Assembly (NCBI GenBank): GCA_014549065.1
Contig: JACDOX010000085.1
Location: 1,786,241-1,850,240 of the forward strand
Source of the DNA: Cardinalis cardinalis
Lineage: Eukaryota; Chordata; Aves; Passeriformes; Cardinalidae
Direction of reading: 5' to 3'
Length of the DNA stretch: 64,000 nucleotides
Under the pieces are notes generated by a model. That model did not search any database and had not been told where the DNA came from. It saw only the letters and a program-made list of their open reading frames with translations. The position numbers were made by a program, and so were the translations under genes. Numbering within the stretch: the first letter of the stretch is position 1; the number at the start of each line of letters is the position of its first letter. Below, piece after piece: positions 1 to 10,522 of this stretch.

Positions 1-130
1 TATCCTATCCTATCCTATCCTATCCTATCCTATCCTATCCTATCCTATCCTATCCTATCCTATCCTATCCTATCCTATCCTATCCTATCCTATCCCCTAT
101 CCCATCCTATTCCCTATCCCATCCTATCCC
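1..130. repeat. (TATCC)n pentanucleotide array
   Basis: Nineteen perfect TATCC units run from base 1 to 95, followed by a degenerate tail of TATCC/CTATCCCA variants to about 130. The array starts at the window edge, so its full length is unknown. It lies in the last intron of MPV17L, about 90 bases before that gene's terminal splice acceptor. No coding signal overlaps it. Confidence 0.97.
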
Positions 131-219
131 CGCTGTGTCTGGCCCCAGGAGGAGCAGTGGGGTTGTTGGGTGGGTCACAGTGCCTGGAGCACTAACTGAG
201 CTCTCTCCTTCCCACACAG

Positions 220-399
220 CTGTCAAACTTCATTCTGATCCCAGTTCACCTGAGAACAGCTTACACTGGCCTCTGTGGCTTTGTCTGGGCTTCCTTCATT
301 TGCTTTTCCCAACAGAGTGGAGATGGCACAGCAAAGTCAGCGTTCATGTGGCTCCAAGGAGAGAAGGTCAATGCACATGAAGAATCATCAGACAAATAA
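220..399 (+). CDS. MPV17L: MPV17L terminal coding exon (partial gene)
   Basis: This is the last coding exon of Mpv17-like protein, a small multi-pass membrane protein of the Mpv17/PMP22 family reported in mitochondria or peroxisomes and linked to reactive-oxygen handling. A pyrimidine-rich tract ending CACACAG (to 219) is the acceptor. Reading from CTG at 220 gives 59 codons to TAA at 397-399. The peptide starts LSNFILIPVHLRTAY and contains GLCGFVWASFICFSQQSGDG, the hydrophobic last helix and C-terminal signature of the family. From memory, the human terminal exon encodes a peptide of equal length with the same RTAY, ICFSQQSGDG and KSAF blocks. The last ~15 residues (from about LQGEKV) are divergent and polar. 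The exon has no ATG and sits in a different frame from the overlapping ATG-initiated ORF, so simple ORF calling misses it. Upstream exons lie left of the window. Its position just upstream of BMERB1 matches mammalian synteny. Confidence 0.93.
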   Translation: MSNFILIPVHLRTAYTGLCGFVWASFICFSQQSGDGTAKSAFMWLQGEKVNAHEESSDK

Positions 400-1040
400 G
401 AACTTTAGTTCTGAACACCTTCTAAATTGCTAAACTGGGTTTGTGAAAGTCAGTAAATTACACTGCAGCCTCATGTTGTGTTTAAAATAAGCAGTTATTT
501 CAACATTTGGTGGTTAGTGTAAGCAGTGGAACAGTTTGTCTTTNTGCCTGTTTATTTTTCATAAAAGAGGCCAGTTGTATATTGACATTTAATTATTTTC
601 ATGCTGTCAGCGCATCTCATCTGGAAACAACTGACTTACAGGGCAATGCAAGCATTTGTACATCCTGTCAGACTGCCTCACTGGGGAGAAATATTAACTG
701 TAATTTAATTTTCAAGCAACTTGTAATTGCTAGAAAAAGGAGAATAGAACATTAAATCATCAGTTGTCGGATTTGACAATTGTTATCAATGCAAGATTAC
801 TTTGCAGAACAAAATTTAATTGATTCCATATCTAAAAAGTGGCATTGAATTTGTTTCATTGAGAGGAAACAAAAGTGCTGTGTTTGTAAAGCCCACATTT
901 CTATGGGGCCAACTTGATTTATTCTACGTGAAAATTTATATAGGAAATTAATTATTTCATAGAATATACAAACCTGGACTATATTTGTACATGTTTTTTC
1001 TCAGCTGGGAGAATAAAGATTACTTTGGTCTGAGCCCTTT
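400..1040 (+). other. MPV17L: Probable MPV17L 3'UTR
   Basis: The sequence after the MPV17L stop codon is AT-rich, with many in-frame stops and no further exon signal. The first canonical AATAAA with a GT-rich stretch behind it is at 1012-1017, so the UTR is inferred to end near 1030-1040. An ATTAAA near 751 is an earlier alternative. The boundary is inferred, not observed. Confidence 0.55.
1012..1017 (+). terminator. MPV17L: Candidate poly(A) signal of MPV17L
   Basis: This is an AATAAA hexamer about 610 bases after the MPV17L stop. It is followed within 15-45 bases by TTTGGTCTG and GGGGTGGGTG, a plausible GU-rich downstream element. Confidence 0.55.
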
Positions 1041-4000
1041 GGGGTGGGTGCTGCCCATTGACCCTTGGGGTCAGTCAAGCAGCTCCTGCATGGTGGAGCC
1101 CCCCAAGCCCTGCAGGGAGCTTTGGTTCTGTGTGCAGCCACTGCTTCCTCCCCTCCTCAAGGGCCATGGCAGTCTTGACTCCTCTACTCTTTTCAGCTCT
1201 TTCATCATGCTGAAGATATAATTAAAATTTTGATGAAAAAGAACATGGGAAGGAAGGTAGCNTGAATGGCAGAATCCACCTATATATATATGTCAGGAAC
1301 TTCAATTTTTTCGTCAAATGGCTTTTAAACATTCCCATTCATAGAAGACACTGGGTAGTTATACACAGGAGACTAGGAGGAGGTGAAAAATTAATTATGG
1401 ATTTGCTTTGTCAGCTTGAGTATCAGGTCTGCATATGGGTACTTTTTAAATGTGCATTTGTATCTCAAAATAGGAACTGTGCAAATTTCTATGGTTGCAG
1501 NGAGTTGAAATCAGACCAGTAAAGGAGCCCTTGCTATATTAGAATGGGATTTTATGCCTTGAAGTTACTAAATTGTAAGCTTGAAAGAGTATCTGATTTA
1601 ATGGGTCTGATTCTAAAGAGAAGACTCATCCCTCTGTTACAACAATAATAAACTCCTTTGAGGAATGTCTGAATTCCTCAGCCTTGTCTAAATAGTGTAC
1701 CAAAGTCTGCTTAGTCTATAAATATCCATTCTTTTTGCCAGCAGCTGTACTACTTAGTATATTGCTAACAATTATTTGTCACTGTAGGAGTTCAGCGCTG
1801 CTTAGCTGAGAAAGGAAAAGAGACCATGCAAACAGTGCCCAATCTATTTCAGGTAAAATCAACTTGTTTAGCACAACCCTGTGCTCAAGAGTGATCCAAA
1901 GTGCCCACATGGCTTTGGGCAGAGGACTGCAGCAGTGAGAGGAGGGTAGAAGGCAGGGGGCTGCTTCCACNGCCTGCTCTGCTGGCAGGCAGGGGGAGGA
2001 GGTGCCTTCCCTCTCAGCATGGACAAGTCACTGCAGTTCCANCTGCAGCTGCACAGGCAGACCTGGCAGAGCCCACCTGCCTACAGCCTCAAGGTGGAAT
2101 TAATTTGAATTGACTTTTGACACCTTTGGCATGGACATCTCCAGCTTGGCTGGTTGGTTTGACTGTGGATGTTGAAATGTGTGCTGAAGGGCCGTTTCTG
2201 TCCCTCTGGGACATGGGGGATCAGAGTGGCTGCTGTGCCAATAGCTCCCTTGTNGATATTTGGTGAGCTGTATTCCCCTGCTGCATGAATCACCAAGAGT
2301 GAATTGAGCAGTCCTGATGCTGGACGTCCCAGGAGGAGTAGGAATGCACAGAGGAGCAAACTGAATTTTGTCTATTTAAAAAATGAGTGAACAGATGCTT
2401 CAGACAGCTATAGCTGTTCAACTGTTCTTGTGTGTATAAAGTCCTCAGGATAAAGAAGCAATTTCAATAATGGTTTTTTTCTGTTGATATTTTTGGGATC
2501 AGACTGGTATTCTAAAGTCTGTTCTATTTAGTAAGAGCTAAAAGTTTCAGGTAAGGTGTGCTAATTAAGTATTTAATTATTTTTTTTTACAGATGCTATT
2601 TATTTTTATTTCTGCTTGTGCCTTAAGTGTTTAATGATAAATAGCATTTACTTGGAGAAGGGAACTGGAAAATAATGTCATTACAAGGAGTGAAATGCTG
2701 TTGGTTTGCTGTAAGCAGTANGTGATATTTTGCTGTAACTCAGAGCAAAAAATCTTTCTTCATGGGTATGATAGGTGAAACTGAATTTCCAGATGAATCA
2801 AGAATTTATAACTCATAATCTGATGCCTTTTTTCTTCAGGAAAAACTAATAAATAAAAGATCCATCTTTTATTTTAAATGGCTTAGAAGCTTATACAAGC
2901 TGTGCTTTATTGCTCTTGCTTTTGTGCTACCAGATTTTTTCTTGGGAATTTGAGCTAAATCCTGTTTTGTCTTCAAGTTTCTCTGGCTGGGGAGTTCAGG
3001 ATTTCTCTCCATCTTTTATTACTTGAAGTACAGTTCTTTCATGCAATGGAAGCCTGTGGCTCTTATATTTCAGTAGACTTTAGATCCTGCATAATCCTTT
3101 CACTTTCTCCATTTCTCTTTAGGCATTTGACAGCTAAGTAACACAAATCCCTTATCACATAAAAAAAAAAAATTGTGGTTTTGTGTTTTTTCTCTTTTAA
3201 TTGTGAGCACTGGTTGGTCTGACAAATCTTTCAGACCCACAAAATGCAAAATAATGAAGCTGCATTGGGACAATTTCTCGGTGTGCATAAATTAATGGAC
3301 TTCTAAAGATTTTCTTCCTCTGACAGTTTAGTCTGAGGACTTATTCCCTTAGTTGTTAGAGCCTTCATTATTCCTTGATANCTTTTTGGCTTAGAAGATT
3401 AATTTNCAGGATAACAGAATGGCTGAGGTTGGGAAGGACATCTGTATGTCCATCTCAGGTCATCTAGTCCAACCCTATTTGACACATATGTGAACTTTTG
3501 TTTGCTTCTTCTANCAACTCAGTAATTTCCTGGGGGAGTAAAAAAAGAAATAAGAAAAAGATGGGCAAGATTTATCCTAATGCTTCCCTGCTACCCTTTC
3601 AAAAACAGTCATGAGGGCTTTATGACTATTTCCAGGAATTGCACTGATCTTACTGCCAGCTGAACATGCAGATTTCCACAACCAGCAGGATGAACAGAAT
3701 TCTGCATCACAGAGGTGCTCAGGAAGGAGCAACACACTGCCAGGAGCTATTAGGGCTGCAGTCAGGTGATATTTTTATGTCATGGATCCTCTCTAAGAGC
3801 AAATGGGATGAGCAGACATTTTTANCAGTTCCAGCTCCATGTTATTCTGGATGGTTGTGGAGATTTGAATTTGATAAAATGAGAATTTNAAGATTTATTT
3901 TTCTACTGCAAATCTTTTATGTAAATGAACCTTCTGTGCTTACTAGTATACTAAATACATCCTTCTTGGAAAATTCACCAGAAGGCCTCTGTCTTTTTCA

Positions 4001-7000
4001 CACCAGAAGCACCCACCCAGTAACACAGCATAAAATAACCAGTTCCTGCTGCAGCAAAGGTGAAACTGCCTCTAGTCTGTTACCATATCTGATGTGTTGA
4101 GTTCTCTTTATAGAACAACCTTTGAAATCTATGCAGCTTCAGCCTTCCAATTCTCTGCTGTAAGTGCCAGTGCCTCCTGCTTGTGCTGCTGCCTCNACTG
4201 CTAGTGCCAATCCAGTGAGAAGTGCAAGAAATACCTGAATTTTACTAAAATAATGAATTTCAAGTTGACTGAAAATGTCTATGTTTTTGCAATGGCTTAA
4301 TAAACATTAAATACTGTTCTTTGGCTCTGTCTATCTTTAACTCATATGTNTATAAACAAAATCAGATAATTTGTAAAGTTCTTATGGGATCTTCATGGAA
4401 CACGTGCAGCAAAAAGCTCAATTTGATGTCACAGACCTTAACACAGCAGCAGAGTAAAAGCTAAGCAGGGATTATTCACTGCCTTTAGAGTTTAGTTACG
4501 TACATTAAATCATCTGCCATTTCTGAATAAATTCAGAACAGAACTGCCATCTTCAAAGTCTTATGCTGAAGCCAGTGGACTTTTATTAAAAAGATGCAAA
4601 ATTTTGATACAAGTATTTCTTTAGATAACTAATATATTTGCAGGAGGAATTGAGGATTTCAGGTAGGAAAAAGATATAAACAATTTTTCTAGAGAACAGA
4701 GTTAGAAATGGGGTCCTTACTGACTGAACTCAGTCAAGTTTGTGTGGGATACTCTTGGGAAGGAAATGGTTCAGCAGATTTGAGGCTGAAGGGAGTAAAA
4801 TATTCCACAACTGGAAGAGAGACACCACCTCCATTCCCTGCTGGAACTTCTTGTATATTTAGAATGAGGAGGAAGCTTNATGGAAAGAGTTCAAGTTGAA
4901 AAANTCTGTTTCACAGACTTCAAGGCCAACAGGGGGAAAAAACATCACTCAGTCTGAATCCTTGGTAATGCAAAGCAAAGAGTTCTTCCTGAATCAAACC
5001 AGTGNTGTTGACTCCAATGCCATCTTCTAGGAACTAATCCAACCACTTCAAGTGACAGAGGATTCTGTGTCTCAAAGAAATTATTTATGTCTTATGAAAT
5101 TTTATTACCTACCCACATCAATCTAGCCTTAACATTCTAATAAAATGTTACTTCCTTTCTGACACGATTTAAAGACTAGGTACAGCAGGAAAAGCCTTTT
5201 GTGTGCATGTAGTGGTAAGCAGAGTTTTTGTGTACTCCTTGGACAGACTGGGATAGCTTTAGCCCTGTTAGCCTGGGGGAAGTTGGCATATCTGGGGGAC
5301 AGGGAAGTCTGAGACAGGAAATTGCAACACACTGCAACATTAGCCCTTTGCTGTATCATTCTTGAATCTCATTTGCAAACCCTTTTTTGCCGTGCAACCT
5401 CTAATTTGAAATGTAGACAGTAATGCTGNATTAATCCCAGTGACTTTCANNTGTGCCTCAGANAATANTTTTTCNATCTCTGCCTAATATTCCTGTTCTA
5501 AACCAGCCANGGACTGTCTGTCCTCTCTTAATGTCCAAGTTCCACTAAGAATTCACATGCACTTGCTAAGCCCACCATGTCTGAGGTTACTGTAATCCAT
5601 GTTAAACAGGAACAAAGAATGCAGATTACATGTCTGTATGTGTTGCATATGCTTACCAACATCATGCACCCTAACAAACACTGCCTTCCCTTTTTTTGCA
5701 GTTTATTAACTCATTGTGGTTGTGCCTACAATCTTGCACCTTGTGTCGAGGTAGAAGAACAGTTTAGTGCAANGAATAGAGCAGAATGTATCATTCCCTG
5801 CTATGCAACACCAGTAGCAATTACACCTTTTAAATCTTGNGCCTGGAGAAGTCTAATGAGGTGTGAAGTAGGGTCAGAGAAGACATTTTCAAGGACAGCT
5901 GTGCTGTAGCAGCAGGTAGGTGAGAGAGCTTCAGGAGCTGAAGAATGAGTGGTTTTGTTTGCTGTGTTCAGGGAAAACCAGTCATGAAGTGGGGCTGTAA
6001 AACAACAGGGGAGAATGGCAGCAGGTGAGCGTGCACACACTTGGGGTTGTGTAAGAGATGGAACGGGGACACCNATGCTAATGCTCCCCTCTGCTAGAAA
6101 ACATTAAAAACGGGATATTGATAAATCCTTTTCCATTTTACACCCTCAAGACTGGCAGAATCAGAGAGACCAAGAGGGAGCCTGGATATGTACCCTGGCT
6201 GGTAGCTCAGTCACCAGAGATACTGGGACAGTGGGAACTGGCTGGGAATGAGAACTGTTCCCCATTTCTGTCACTGTGCTGTACCCAGTTACAACAGAAC
6301 CCAAAAGCACAAGCACCCAGATGGCTGTGATAAATACAGAGTTTGGCCCATATGGGCTCAAACCATGCACACAAAGTTCTGCAGCACACGAGATCCTTTA
6401 GCTGTGGAGGAAGTGTCAGCTTCATTCTGCATTGTGTGTCCTTTTACTGAGTGTGACTTGGTGGCAGAGAAATTTAAGTTACAACTCTTCCCTGGAATTA
6501 GTATCTTGCTGTAGCTAACATGNCCTTAGTGTGTGCATACACAAGAACAAACTCTCATTATTCCTTTTTTTATTTGCCAGGATAACAGCTTTCCTCTCAT
6601 TGCTGAATATTTGGGAAAGAAAATATGAATGTTGATGATTCCTTTTTCCACCTCTAGTTTTTTGTTTTTTCCTCTTCTATGCTGGCCTGGAGAAATCTAC
6701 CTCTGGGAGACTGGTGCCCTGTGGTATTCTTGTTTTGCCATTGCTTACATCTCTCTGGGAATTAAATCCCACCTTTACTCACCTACTAAGGGTGTCCAGC
6801 TGCTTCCATTTCATGCATCACATACTTTTACATCCAAAATGTAACAAGACTGTTAACTGCAGCTGATTAGCCATGACATGCCAATGACANTGAAGGATTT
6901 TGTATTAGCTCTGTATCTAGTTCAGAATGGTCATCNGACATTAATGAATTATTATGTGTTCATAACTACACCTGATACATCATGGCAATTACCCATACAG

Positions 7001-10000
7001 TGTTTTGCTTACTGTTTTGGGGCAGAAATTGGCAAAAAAAATCCAATGGAACACAGGTACAAATATAGAGAGAAATTCAAATTGTAAAGAAACCCTTTCA
7101 GAAGTCAGGGCAGTGACTTCATAGCTTCCAGTTCCAGTGAGGGCAGTAGTGAAATGGCCCACAGAAGCGAGCTTGCCTGTTAGGGGTCATGGAGCATGGA
7201 CACTGCACAGGGACATGAATCAGCAAGACACTGGCACAGTCTCTTTGGGTGCCTCACAGCTCNCAGGCAGTTGTGAGTCCTCTCTGTAAGATACCAACTT
7301 GTGTAGGTAAAATGGGAGCTTACAGAAAGTCACCTTTACATTTTGGACCATGTGAAATGAGAAAAGGCTCAGGCCCTGACAGAGCTGTGCCTGGAGCTGT
7401 GTGCTGCTGTGTTTGCAAAATTTACACAGGATGTTTATTACTTCAAAATGGACATGCCCACACACAGGCTGAAATATTACTTGTTGCCTGCTGTGTTTGC
7501 AAGTCTAAAATAGCCCAGACCAATTTATGTCAACATCTATATTTACTGAACTCAAACATCTGTTTTTTCTTTGTAGCTATGGACACCCATCACTGATGCA
7601 AAAGCCACCTGCACAGTGACTCACCTGCACAGCAGTCACTTCAGTCATACCACTGGACTTGGCTCCAAATGCCAAAAATAAGACTCTTACATAGGCAGCT
7701 TCACTACCCATAGTATTAGTAATGTATCTGACAAATGCTCTAGCAGCTTTTTCTGTGAAATTTGTACCTTAAAAAGACAGTGAACGTAGAAAGAATTCAC
7801 TAAGACAAAAGTAAAATGGGAAAGACAAGGGTTTAGTGACGTATGTTTCTGAAATCTCTGTTTTGGTCACAATTGCAGCTTTTGAAGTGCACAGATTGTT
7901 TCCATTCTTTCTACCAGACATTTATGCCCTGACTCTTTGCTGCTGCNTCTCCCAGATTTGTGCTGTGTATTCTGACCTTCTATACAAAAAAAAATAGCTG
8001 AGATAAATCTAAGTAAGTCATGTCTGCCATGGGGAATCTGTGAGGTCTGAGAGAGGCCAGAGAGCAAGAGACAGGAGAGTGGATTTGCCAACTGNTCCTG
8101 CCCAGCTCTAGCTCCTGGTGGCAGGATTTAGTGAGAAATGGGAACTGGAGCTTCAGGGAAATGACTGCAAGAGCAAAGTGCATCTCTCTTTCTCGACCAG
8201 GCATTATGCCATGAGCAGTGAGAGGAGACCCAAATTTTTGNATTTTCTGCATTAACAGTGCTTTCAGCAGAAGAAAACAGGTCTTCATGAGTAAAGAAAT
8301 GCATTTATAATNTCTATTGCTAGGTCCACTGAAAAACATCATCTTAGGAGAGAAATTTAATNCCATTGGCAAATGCAGCAGCAGCAATGCTCCAGAGTCA
8401 CAGTAACAAAAATGCTGATATTACATTAGCAAATAATTGATACATACTTGGGCCCTACTCTTGCAAAAATCTTTCTACAGAACCTCTGTAGAACTGGACT
8501 GTTACTGGATTTTGGGACTTCTCAAAATGGACAGGTGAAAACTTCCTAATTACAATAAATCACCTTATATATTCTTTGCTTTATGTAAGTAAATTCTTTG
8601 CACACGAGTTTCTGCCTAGTGGGTGTTTTTCAGCCATACTAACAAAAGCAGAGCTTTAAATATTCAACTATTTCTAGGATAACTCCCCCATCTCCTAAAC
8701 AATGCAGTTGGGTTGTAATTACCTAAAACACTTGAAAGGATGGNTTGAAATTAAATAGTCCAAAAATTGGCCTTTCTCCTTGATCAGCCTGTTTCCCTTA
8801 ATCCCACTCTCATCCAGATCCCAGATGGACTCTTATTCCTCCCACACTTGTGTTCCTCACTTCTACCAGTGAGTCAGTCCAGCCCACCCCAGCAGGCAGC
8901 TGCACTGTCACCCAAAATCAGCTGTGCAGAGTCCTGCCAGCAGCTTTTCTGCTTGACTCACAGCTCTGTTTGGGCTCTGTCTCTAAAGGCCAAACCAGTG
9001 AGGATGAGGCACTGCACAGCCAACAAGAGCTGTTCCAGCACGTCTGGTGCTCAATTCATGGCACATCTCTGGGGAGCACAGCTGACAGAGAAAAATCAGA
9101 GTGCCCTGAAGATGTCCTAAAACTGTCTAGCTCATCTTGTTGGCTAATTCCAATTCTCAGGAAGACAAGTAGAGAAATTTTNGGTTACAAATTTAAAAGC
9201 AATGTGGAGGTGTTCTTGCCTCTGGCATGTGAAGCACTCCTCAAACAAAATTGCTCACACAATAGCATCAATGTGTGCCAGTCCAATTAGTAAGTGTACC
9301 GCTGAATCCAGAGGTATTTCTGAAGTATTGATGATTAAGGACAAGGCTTTGCAGGCAAAAGTAAGTGACAAACAAGTGAGCTTTCCCAGTATTCACCCAG
9401 AGTACCCCATGATTCTTTATAAATGAGGCAAAAGGTGCTAAACCCCCGATTTGCAGTGGGGCACTGGACAGCGTGCCTAAATCCTGCTTCATTGTCTTTA
9501 TGTGAGAAGTTGTGCCACTCACAGTAAAGTGCAATGNGATCTCACTGGGAAAGGTAGGCTCCAGCTGTAAAATGCTGTTCAAGGATTTCATCCATACAAA
9601 CTCCGCTACAATGAAAGAAAAAACTTAGTAATAACAGTAATAATCACCACACTTGTGCTTCCTGCAAAGTCATTTCCTTTATTCCCAGCAGGCTGCATAA
9701 GCAGCAAANCTGCATGCTGATGAAAAATGAGAGACACAAAATTGCATCACTTGTTTGAGTGCTGTTCTCTGGCTCCTGGCAACGTGATGCTGGAATGAGC
9801 NTCATTCCAGTCAGTGCAGGACTTTTAGGAAAGCCAAAGGCTGCATGCACAGGAGCCTGAGACGTGCCAAAGCTGTGAGTGGCTGTGGATGTCACCATTA
9901 TTCCCCAGCTGCTCAGGGCAGAAATGTGCTCAGCGCTGCACCGGCCACAAGATGGACAGTTCTGCTGTACTCTGGCAGCGAGCGGGTTCGCGAACTTGGC

Positions 10001-10012
10001 CACGCAAGGGGA
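1041..10012. other. Intergenic spacer between MPV17L and BMERB1
   Basis: This is about 9 kb of AT-rich sequence. All open frames are short, overlap frames on the other strand and lack recognisable domains or splice-flanked conserved peptides. Apart from a CR1 remnant near 3410-3480 and a cluster of ambiguous bases at 5429-5510, I see no gene, RNA or named element. Distal MPV17L polyadenylation or BMERB1 enhancers could lie here but cannot be recognised by eye. Confidence 0.7.
3408..3480 (-). mobile_element. CR1 LINE 3'-end remnant
   Basis: The + strand reads ACAGAATGGCTGAGGTTGGG, then a diverged middle, then CATCTAGTCCAACCC. This is the reverse complement of the common avian CR1 3' end (GGGTTGGACTAGATG...CCATTCTGT). 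Only about 70 bases are recognisable. It is old and 5'-truncated, as is normal for CR1 copies. Confidence 0.75.
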
Positions 10013-10150
10013 GCAGGGCTGGGCTGGGCAGGGCAGGGCAGGGCAGGGCAAGGCAGAGCAGGGCAGGGCCGGGCTGAGCAGGGCTGAGCAGGGTAAGGCA
10101 GAGCAGAGCAGAGCAGAGCAGGGTAAGGCAGAGCAGGGCAAGGCAGGGCC
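10013..10150 (+). repeat. G-rich pentamer array (GGGCA/GAGCA)n upstream of BMERB1
   Basis: This is an imperfect pentanucleotide array of GGGCA, GGGCT, GAGCA, AGGCA and GGTAA units. Between 10016 and 10048 seven GGG runs recur every 5 bases, fitting the G3N2 pattern of an intramolecular G-quadruplex. The unit composition changes to GAGCA around 10100. The array ends at the start of the CpG-rich promoter region. Because the period is 5, all frames stay open and produce low-complexity spurious ORFs on both strands. Confidence 0.95.
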
Positions 10151-10309
10151 GCAGCAGCGAGCCGCGGGCGCGGAGCTCCGGGCAGCAGCCGGGGCGGGCA
10201 GTGCCCAGCGAGCGGAGGCAGGGCCGGGCGGGCGGGGCGTGTGTGCAGCATGTGCGAGGTGTGACACGGCTTTGTGCGGCGGCTCCCCCGCCCCGGCCCC
10301 GCACTGAGC

Positions 10310-10405
10310 ATGTGCCGGAGCCCCTGCCCGCCCCCCGCCCGCGGGCCCCGCGCCGCGCTCCGAGCGCCGAGCCCCGCGCAGCGCCCGCGCCGCCGCATGG
10401 GCTGA
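10310..10405 (+). promoter_or_regulatory. Upstream ORF(s) in the putative BMERB1 5' leader
   Basis: An ATG at 10310 opens a 31-codon proline/arginine-rich frame ending at TGA 10403-10405. A second in-frame ATG at 10397 makes a two-codon ORF (Met-Gly-stop) ending at the same stop. The main BMERB1 ATG follows 11 bases after that stop. A separate four-codon ORF lies at 10250-10264. Whether these are in the mRNA depends on the unknown start site; the 10397 ATG is the most likely to be. Confidence 0.5.
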
Positions 10406-10416
10406 GGGTGCCGGCC

Positions 10417-10522
10417 ATGGAGCTCCGCAGGTCCATCTCGGCCAGCGCCGAGGCCGAGAGACCCACGCGGCGCTACGGGGCGGTGGAGGAGACGGAGTGG
10501 AAGGCGGAGGCGCTGGGCAGAA
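10417..10522 (+). CDS. BMERB1: BMERB1 coding exon 1
   Basis: This exon encodes residues 1-35 plus the first base of codon 36. It starts MELRRSIS, and its RRYGAVEETEW block is shared with the mammalian protein. The donor is GTGAGT at 10523. Codon 36 (A|AT, Asn) is completed by exon 2. Confidence 0.95.
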
